Assembly (NCBI GenBank): GCA_026399445.1
Contig: JAPLRA010000396.1
Coordinates: 1 to 6,645, forward strand
Length of the DNA stretch: 6,645 nt
DNA from: Sulfuritalea sp.
Lineage (GTDB): Bacteria; Pseudomonadota; Gammaproteobacteria; Burkholderiales; Rhodocyclaceae
Direction: 5' to 3'
The notes under the pieces were generated by a model. That model was not told where the DNA came from and searched no databases. It was given only the letters and a program-made list of their open reading frames with translations. This document shows positions 1-4,123 of the stretch, one piece after another. The stretch's first letter is position 1. Every line of letters begins with the position of its first letter. Made by a program: the position numbers and the translations under genes.

Positions 1-133
1 TGTTGGCAATTTCCGTCTTCAGCGCTTCGATCTGGGCAACCAGTGCATCGAGACGGTCGGCGGATTGGGCGAAAGCGAAAGTGGGGACGAGCATTGCGCC
101 CACTATTACCGCCAGGTGTTTTTGTTTCATCAT
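1..133 (-). CDS. Secreted or outer-membrane protein, N-terminal part only (runs off the left edge)
   Basis: I do not recognise this protein. Only the first 44 codons are in the window. They begin MMKQKHLAVIVGAMLV and form a typical Sec signal peptide: a short lysine-rich start, a hydrophobic core, and a likely cleavage after the FAFA-Q site near residue 22. The exported part starts QSADRLDALVAQIEALKTEI, which has a heptad-like leucine/isoleucine spacing and suggests a short coiled coil. Such a start is seen in several beta-proteobacterial porin-like or periplasmic families, but no family can be assigned from this much. The ATG at 133 is chosen over the adjacent ATG at 130 because GGAG lies 7 bases before it. 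A good sigma-54-type promoter (215-230) and a candidate enhancer block (273-350) sit upstream, so expression probably depends on RpoN and possibly on the regulator encoded at 1216-2595. Confidence 0.8.
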   Translation of the reverse strand, partial: MMKQKHLAVIVGAMLVPTFAFAQSADRLDALVAQIEALKTEIAN

Positions 134-214
134 TTTCAATCTCCAGTAACAGTCAGAATCAGTTGGGGAAGACCGCCGCGTGCCACGCAAAGACATAAGC
201 GTCGCGCAGTAACC

Positions 215-230
215 AGCAAGCCTTGTACCA
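215..230 (-). promoter_or_regulatory. Sigma-54 (RpoN) -24/-12 promoter before the secreted-protein gene
   Basis: The minus strand reads TGGTACAAGGCTTGCT. Against the RpoN consensus TGGCAC-N5-TTGCW it differs at one defined base, and the essential GG and GC are exactly 10 bases apart. The predicted transcript start is near 204, giving a leader of about 70 bases before the ATG at 133. The box lies 42 bases downstream of the conserved block at 273-350, as expected for an enhancer-dependent promoter, and the same chromosome segment encodes a sigma-54 activator. Confidence 0.7.
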
Positions 231-272
231 GCTTGGTGCTGACACAATTTCTGTTATGGAATATGTAGCTAA

Positions 273-350
273 TGAATGCCGGCGACAGCCATTGGAAGTT
301 GGTCGTCTTAGAATCAAGACAGGTGTCTCTATTTTCTTAAGACACCCGGG
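273..350 (-). promoter_or_regulatory. Conserved block A: candidate upstream activating sequence for a sigma-54 activator
   Basis: This stretch starts just after the SOD stop codon and is a copy of the block at 1161-1237. The first 36 bases (minus strand) match at about 30 positions, with 13 in a row identical (GACACCTGTCTTG). The last 27 match at about 22, including GTCGCCGGCAT. It holds a dyad GGTGTC-N13-GACACC (322-346) and a third half-site TGTCTT (316-321), 23 bases from the first TGTCTT (339-344), about two helical turns. The dyad starts 116 bases before the -24 element at 230, a normal enhancer distance for NtrC-type regulators. The dyad could also fold as the end of the SOD transcript (GGTGTCT/AGACACC, 7 bp), but no U-run follows it. 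A 10-base palindrome CACCCGGGTG (343-352) overlaps its edge. Binding by the neighbouring regulator is inference. Confidence 0.55.
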
Positions 351-353
351 TGC

Positions 354-944
354 TCAAATTCCGGCAATGGCCGCCAGTCTCTTTGAAGCGGCATAAAGGT
401 TCAGGTTGTTCATGAAGGCATCGACATAGGCATCGGCATTGGCGCCGAAATCCATGTCATAGCTATGCTCGTACATGTCGAGCGCCAGCAACGGCACGGC
501 CCCCGCGACGTTGCCGGTGTGGTCGGTTGCCCATGCATTTACGAGTTTGCCATCGCGTGGCAACCAGGCCAGCACCACCCAGCCCGAATTCCCGCCCAGG
601 GCTTTGCCCATTGCCGCGAACTGTGCTTTCCAGTTGGCGAGGCCGCGAAAATCGGCATCCATTCGCGCACTAAGCCCGCGCGATGCCTTGCTGGCGCCGA
701 GGCTGTCGAAAAACACTTCATGCAGCAGCATGGAGTTCATCGCCATCATCTGCTCGCGCTTGAGGCTATTGATCGTGCATGCCGGCGCGGTCGCCCAGTC
801 CAGTTCTGCAAGCCGCGCCTCAATGGCGTTGAGACGCTTCACCTCGCTGCCATAGACGTTCTCATAATGGCTTGCGATGATTTTTTCCGACATGCCGGTA
901 ATGGCGGCGGGACTGCAGGCGAGGGGTTTCAGTTGATAGGGCAT
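354..944 (-). CDS. Divergent Fe/Mn superoxide dismutase family protein
   Basis: This 196-residue protein has the length and layout of the Fe/Mn SOD family, cytoplasmic enzymes that turn superoxide into oxygen and hydrogen peroxide. All four metal ligands can be placed: His26 (ASHYEN), His75 (SMLLHEVFF), and Asp156 and His160 (LLALDMYEHSY). His142 in the TDHTGN segment matches the outer-sphere His of mycobacterial SodA (YDHQSN). The core motif GGNSGW (117-122) is present. Oddities: the usual HxxxHH start of helix 1 reads HYENVY, so His30 and His31 are lost. The gateway Tyr34 position is Glu, the Trp of DxWEH is Tyr158, and the Trp near the C-terminus is Leu. It may be an active His-type SOD variant or a metal protein with another role. 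There is no signal peptide. The ATG at 944 is chosen because GGAAG lies 4 bases before it and SOD similarity starts there; the frame is open back to 1193, but that part does not look like SOD. A sigma-54 box lies at 1104-1119. Confidence 0.85.
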   Translation of the reverse strand: MPYQLKPLACSPAAITGMSEKIIASHYENVYGSEVKRLNAIEARLAELDWATAPACTINSLKREQMMAMNSMLLHEVFFDSLGASKASRGLSARMDADFRGLANWKAQFAAMGKALGGNSGWVVLAWLPRDGKLVNAWATDHTGNVAGAVPLLALDMYEHSYDMDFGANADAYVDAFMNNLNLYAASKRLAAIAGI

Positions 945-1016
945 GGTGCTTCCAAACCGGCAAGCGATAGGCGAGCTGCGACGAGTCGCGGAAGTTGGCA
1001 AATTCACGGTGTCGGC

Positions 1017-1100
1017 TCCGTGCTTCCGCGAGGCGACGAAGCGGGCCAGGTTGTTCATGAAGGATCTGATGTGCCTCCGCAAAGTCGAGGGCACCGTGCA
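1017..1100 (-). pseudogene. Decayed copy of the 3' end of the SOD gene, in the SOD leader
   Basis: Bases 1047-1063 are identical to bases 402-418 inside the SOD gene (17 in a row). In the same frame as SOD they encode FMNNL, followed by a segment ending ASRK, against FMNNL and ASKR in the SOD C-terminus. The next 40 bases match at about 19 positions without gaps. On the other side, after an apparent 39-base loss, another frame reads ALDFAEAH against ALDMYEH of the SOD metal site. This looks like a frameshifted relic of a SOD-like C-terminus. It lies downstream of the predicted transcript start, so it would be in the SOD leader. The boundaries are approximate. Confidence 0.4.
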
Positions 1101-1103
1101 GCA

Positions 1104-1119
1104 TGCAATCTTTGCGCCA
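1104..1119 (-). promoter_or_regulatory. Sigma-54 (RpoN) -24/-12 promoter before the SOD-family gene
   Basis: The minus strand reads TGGCGCAAAGATTGCA, differing from TGGCAC-N5-TTGCA at one defined base, with GG and GC 10 bases apart. The predicted transcript start is near 1093, which leaves a leader of about 150 bases before the ATG at 944. It sits 41 bases downstream of conserved block B (1161-1237), almost the same spacing as the partner promoter at 215-230. Confidence 0.65.
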
Positions 1120-1160
1120 CCCTGATGCCGGGAAGAGTTTGCGGCGGAACAGGGGGCAAT

Positions 1161-1237
1161 TGCATGCCGGCGACGGCTATTGAAAATAGCCATCTGAAAT
1201 CCAAGACAGGTGTCCTTATTTTTTCAAGACACCGAGG
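1161..1237 (-). promoter_or_regulatory. Conserved block B: candidate upstream activating sequence overlapping the regulator gene's 3' end
   Basis: This is the second copy of the block at 273-350. The dyad GGTGTC-N13-GACACC (1209-1233) overlaps the last codons and the TAA of the response regulator gene (GVLKK-stop). The third half-site TGTCTT is at 1203-1208, again 23 bases from the first (1226-1231). The dyad starts 114 bases before the -24 element at 1119, against 116 in the other copy. A terminator reading is weaker: the stem is only GGTGTC/GACACC plus a bulged pair, and the bases after it on the minus strand (TGTCTTGG) are not a U-run. Confidence 0.5.
1175..1191. repeat. Perfect 7-bp hairpin inside block B
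   Basis: The plus strand reads GGCTATT-GAA-AATAGCC, a perfect 7-bp inverted repeat with a 3-base loop. The matching part of block A does not keep the symmetry, so it is not a shared part of the two blocks. It could be a local structural element or chance. No U-run follows it on either strand. Confidence 0.3.
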
Positions 1238-2595
1238 CGGTTGAAGTAGGGATAGAGATTTTGGCGGGATATGCCCGACAGCCGCGCAACTTCGGAGACG
1301 TTGCCGTCCGCGATCCTGAGAAGATTCTCGAAATATCCCAGTTCGAAGCGGTCGCGCGCTTCGCGATACGGCAAGGGAGTGGCGGATCGCGCAGTGTTTT
1401 CCCCCGCCTTGTCCCACGCATCCGACATCCCGAGGTCGTCGGGAATGATAGGGCCTTCTGCCTTGATTACCACCGCACGTTCGACCACGTTCTGCAGTTC
1501 GCGCACATTGCCGGCCCAGCCAGCGCTTTCCAGGGCCGCGATGGCATCGGGACTGAAGGGGCCGATATCCTTGGCGAACTTGCGATTGAAATGATCGAGA
1601 AAGGATAATGCGAGCGGCATGATGTCCATTTGCCGTTTGCGCAGGGGAGGAACCTGAATGCTCACCACGTTGATGCGGTAATACAGGTCTTCCCGAAACC
1701 GTCCTTCCTTCATCTCCGTTTCAACCGATTTGTTCGATGCGCAAATCAGGCGGAAATCGGTGGTTCTTTGCACCGAGCTGCCGATCCGGGCAAAGGTCCG
1801 CTCCTGCAGAACTCGAAGCAGGCTGACCTGGAGCTTTGGGCTCATCTCGGTGATTTCGTCGAGAAACAGCGTGCCGCCATCCGCGTCCTCGAAATAACCC
1901 GCTGTCGTTTTATTCGCACCGGTGAAGGCGCCTTTTTCAAATCCGAACAGGGCGGCCTCCAGCAGCGACTCCGAAAGAGCGCCGCAGTTGACTTCCACAA
2001 GCGATTCTTCCGAGCGCCTGCTCACCGCATGGAGTTGTTTGGCAACCACCTCCTTGCCGGAGCCGCTCTCGCCTTCGATAACCACCGTGGTATCGAGAGG
2101 GCCTGCCTGTTGCACCTGATGCAGCAATCTTGCCATGGCAGCCGAACGACCGACAATGATGGGCGGAACCTTCCCCTGCCTGTCATCTTCCAGGGTGCGA
2201 CGCAGTTCGGCGATCTCGCGGTAGGCGTGGTCCATCTCGAGGGCCTTGCCTACTACGGCTTCAAGTTCCTCAAGGTTGTTGAAGGGCTTTGTCAGATAGT
2301 CGAACAGTCCCTCACGCACGGCGCGCACCGCATCGCGCACGTTGGCGTGGCCCGTGATGAGCAGCGCCATTTGCCGCGGACGCTCTCTGCGCATCTCCGC
2401 AAAAAGGTCGAGACCGTTGCCGTCCGGCAAGCGCTGGTCGAGGATGGCGAGATTGAAATCGGCGGCATGAAATGCCTGCCGGGCCTCCGCTACATTGATT
2501 GCAGTCACCAGTTCAATGGGTTTGTCGTTGAACAGTTCCTCGAACAGAAGCCGCGCGGAGGCTTCATCGTCAACCAGCAGTATTCTCGTCTTCAT
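1216..2595 (-). CDS. Sigma-54-dependent response regulator, NtrC family (receiver, AAA+, Fis-type HTH)
   Basis: This 459-residue protein has the full NtrC layout. The receiver domain (about 1-120) has acidic Asp9/Asp10, the phosphoacceptor Asp53 (LAILDQRLPDG), Thr81 and Lys103 (LTKPF). The AAA+ domain (about 145-385) has Walker A GESGSGKE (175-182), an intact GAFTGA loop (222-227) that contacts sigma-54, Walker B GGTLFLDE (240-247), the FREDLYYR arginine-finger segment (300-307) and GNVRELQN of sensor II (362-369). The C-terminal helix-turn-helix is about 430-455 (DGNVSEVARLSGISRQNLYPYF). It is an enhancer-binding activator of RpoN promoters, switched on by phosphorylation. Its ATG overlaps the kinase stop as ATGA, which suggests translational coupling. 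The block that begins in its own 3' end and the copy at 273-350 are the likely targets, by inference. One small deviation is LFGFEKGAFTGA, where most members have LFGHEKGAFTGA. The signal cannot be told from the sequence. Confidence 0.95.
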   Translation of the reverse strand: MKTRILLVDDEASARLLFEELFNDKPIELVTAINVAEARQAFHAADFNLAILDQRLPDGNGLDLFAEMRRERPRQMALLITGHANVRDAVRAVREGLFDYLTKPFNNLEELEAVVGKALEMDHAYREIAELRRTLEDDRQGKVPPIIVGRSAAMARLLHQVQQAGPLDTTVVIEGESGSGKEVVAKQLHAVSRRSEESLVEVNCGALSESLLEAALFGFEKGAFTGANKTTAGYFEDADGGTLFLDEITEMSPKLQVSLLRVLQERTFARIGSSVQRTTDFRLICASNKSVETEMKEGRFREDLYYRINVVSIQVPPLRKRQMDIMPLALSFLDHFNRKFAKDIGPFSPDAIAALESAGWAGNVRELQNVVERAVVIKAEGPIIPDDLGMSDAWDKAGENTARSATPLPYREARDRFELGYFENLLRIADGNVSEVARLSGISRQNLYPYFNRLGVLKK

Positions 2596-3998
2596 GGTTT
2601 CGGGGCCGATGGAAGCCAGATACTAAAGCGTGCTCCGCCAACAGGAAGGTTTTCGGCGCGCACTATTCCTCCGTGTTTCATTGCAATGAATTGTGCGACG
2701 GAAAGTCCAAGCCCGGTGCCTCCCGGCCTGGTGGTGAAAAACGGCTTGAACAACTTTTTTGCCGCGTCGTCACTGAAGCCACTGCCGCCATCCGTGACCG
2801 ACAGCAGGTAACCCGGTACGCCTTCGAGCTCTTCTGCGGCAAGCGATATCACGACCGGTTTATCGGGCGCGGCAAGGATTGCGTTGTGTATGAAGTTGAA
2901 CAAGGCATGGCGAATCAGAACCGGGTCGACAACTATCATCAAACGCTTGTCCGACTCGGCAAATGCAAGCGTGTGATGTTTTCCGATCGTCTGATGAAAA
3001 AAGGCGATGGTATCCTGCACCAGATCATTTACCTCCACCGATTGCGGCTCCGAGCGGGCGGCCTGGTTGAGACGAAGCAGGCGCTGGACGAAATCGCTGC
3101 ACTCGATGCCCGATTTTTCGATCGCAACAAGCAAGCGCCGGGTCTTCTCCGAGATTTCGGGATCGCGCTCGGCAACCTGGGCCAGATTGATTACCCCGAC
3201 CAGCGGATTGTTGATCTGGTGCGCGATCTCGCTGACAATTTCCCCCATGGCCGAGAGCTTTTCCAGTTGCACGATGTGGTCATGGTCCGCGGACAGTTTC
3301 GTGAAACGCGACTCGGCCAGTTTCTGACGACTATAGACAAGGGTGAATAGTTTGTAGAGCGCTGAAAACAGGACGAGTCCCGTGAGGCCGATTACCGTCC
3401 AGAGCAGATACAGGCCATCCCGGATGGTCTGATTCAGCGCCAGCGGGGACCGAGACAATGACAGCACGCCAATGACCGCAGCCCCGGGCCGGGCCTGCGT
3501 TGCTTCGAAGATTGGCGTATAGATTTCAATCGACTCGGGTGTCGATGAATCGTGCTTGCCGGTGCTGGTATCGGCTTCCTCCGAGTTGAACACGGCGCGA
3601 ATTTCGCCATGCATTGCCCGCGTCAAATCTCCAATGTGCGTTGTGTGTTTCGTGCCAAGCATTCCGGGGTTGTCTGACCAGACGATGGTGTAGTCGCGAT
3701 TGAAGACCTTGATGCGCTGGGTTCCCGAGAGCTGGCTTATGGGGCCGAAGCCCTCGCCCAGATGTTCCATCGCCGCAGCATTGGAGTAATTCGCCATATC
3801 CGAGGCGGAGATCAGATGCTCGTGTGCAAGCGCATTGGCCATGTCGCTGACGATCACGGATTCGCGATCAATGATGGATTGGCGAAAGAACAGGGCTTGG
3901 GTCAATCCCGTCACGACCACCATCATGATGATCATGAGCAGGCTGACAATCGCAAATAGTCTGGGAGGTGTCGTTACATTCCGCATGTTTTGTGGCAT
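2592..3998 (-). CDS. Membrane sensor histidine kinase, partner of the NtrC-type regulator
   Basis: A 468-residue kinase if it starts at the ATG at 3998. It has one membrane helix (about 14-38), a periplasmic domain of about 155 residues, and a second helix (about 196-221). A short linker with coiled-coil character follows, with no recognisable HAMP domain. Next comes the phosphoacceptor domain with His260 in EIAHQINNPL, then the ATPase domain with N-box Asn372 (FNFIHNA), DGGSG (403-407) and PGGTGLGLS (425-433). The periplasmic part (RIKVFNRDYTIVWSDNPGMLG, later ESIEIYTPIF and VIGVLSLSRSP) resembles a single Cache-type ligand sensor; the ligand is unknown. It should autophosphorylate and pass phosphate to Asp53 of the regulator that overlaps it. 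Start choice is uncertain: the frame also allows TTG at 4022 and ATG at 3986, and none has a clear Shine-Dalgarno. ATG 3998 or 3986 fits best with the weak sigma-54 box at 4022-4037. Confidence 0.92.
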   Translation of the reverse strand: MPQNMRNVTTPPRLFAIVSLLMIIMMVVVTGLTQALFFRQSIIDRESVIVSDMANALAHEHLISASDMANYSNAAAMEHLGEGFGPISQLSGTQRIKVFNRDYTIVWSDNPGMLGTKHTTHIGDLTRAMHGEIRAVFNSEEADTSTGKHDSSTPESIEIYTPIFEATQARPGAAVIGVLSLSRSPLALNQTIRDGLYLLWTVIGLTGLVLFSALYKLFTLVYSRQKLAESRFTKLSADHDHIVQLEKLSAMGEIVSEIAHQINNPLVGVINLAQVAERDPEISEKTRRLLVAIEKSGIECSDFVQRLLRLNQAARSEPQSVEVNDLVQDTIAFFHQTIGKHHTLAFAESDKRLMIVVDPVLIRHALFNFIHNAILAAPDKPVVISLAAEELEGVPGYLLSVTDGGSGFSDDAAKKLFKPFFTTRPGGTGLGLSVAQFIAMKHGGIVRAENLPVGGARFSIWLPSAPKP

Positions 3999-4021
3999 CG
4001 GGGTTGCGCGGACACATTTCA

Positions 4022-4037
4022 AGCATGATTTGTACCC
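4022..4037 (-). promoter_or_regulatory. Weak sigma-54-like box before the kinase gene
   Basis: The minus strand reads GGGTACAAATCATGCT, with GG and GC 10 bases apart and clear likeness to the box at 215-230 (TGGTACAAGGCTTGCT). The -24 T and one T of TTGC are missing. A start near 4011 would give a short leader to the ATG at 3998 or 3986. I found no TGTC/GACA dyad at the matching upstream distance, so this may be chance. Confidence 0.25.
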
Positions 4038-4074
4038 GGTCGGTCAGTTGCCAGTATGCCTGTTGTCCGCAAGC

Positions 4075-4102
4075 TTGGCGGGTTTGCGCTAGACTGTATA
4101 AA
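4075..4102 (+). promoter_or_regulatory. Sigma-70 promoter of dnaE2
   Basis: A -35 candidate TTGGCG (4075-4080) and a -10 candidate TATAAA (4097-4102) are 16 bases apart. The -10 lies inside the LexA box, so LexA binding would block polymerase directly. Transcription would begin near 4109, leaving a leader of only about 15 bases before the ATG at 4124. Confidence 0.5.
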
Positions 4103-4109
4103 AATACAG
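4094..4109. promoter_or_regulatory. LexA (SOS) box of dnaE2
   Basis: CTGTATAAAAATACAG fits the canonical gamma/beta-proteobacterial LexA operator CTGT-N8-ACAG, with a near-symmetric A/T centre. It ends 14 bases before the dnaE2 ATG and covers the likely -10 element, so dnaE2 should be repressed until DNA damage inactivates LexA. It is about 95 bases from the kinase start on the other strand and is unlikely to control that gene. Confidence 0.9.
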
Positions 4110-4123
4110 ATACCTGCGCAGTC

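Noticed and set aside
170..185. A second TGGCAC element on the minus strand near the secreted-protein gene
   Set aside because: The bases at the -12 position read GGTC rather than TTGC, so the spacing and the essential GC fail.
322..346. Rho-independent terminator of the SOD gene
   Set aside because: A 7-bp stem with an 11-base loop can form, but no U-run follows, and the conservation with 1209-1233 extends well beyond the stem. A role in ending transcription is not excluded.
945..1193. N-terminal extension of the SOD-family protein in the same open frame
   Set aside because: The extra 83 residues are Arg/Ser-rich without SOD or signal-peptide character, no ribosome site precedes the upstream starts, and the predicted promoter at 1104-1119 lies inside it.
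1161..1237. Remnant of a REP-associated (RAYT) transposase start or a dispersed REP-type repeat
   Set aside because: The reading after ATGGCT (1192 downwards) has a vague likeness to such starts after a frameshift, but it is too short, and the equal spacing of both blocks to sigma-54 boxes fits a regulatory role better.
1630..2811. A 393-codon open frame on the plus strand
   Set aside because: It lies antisense to the response regulator and kinase, both of which have clear domain motifs on the other strand.
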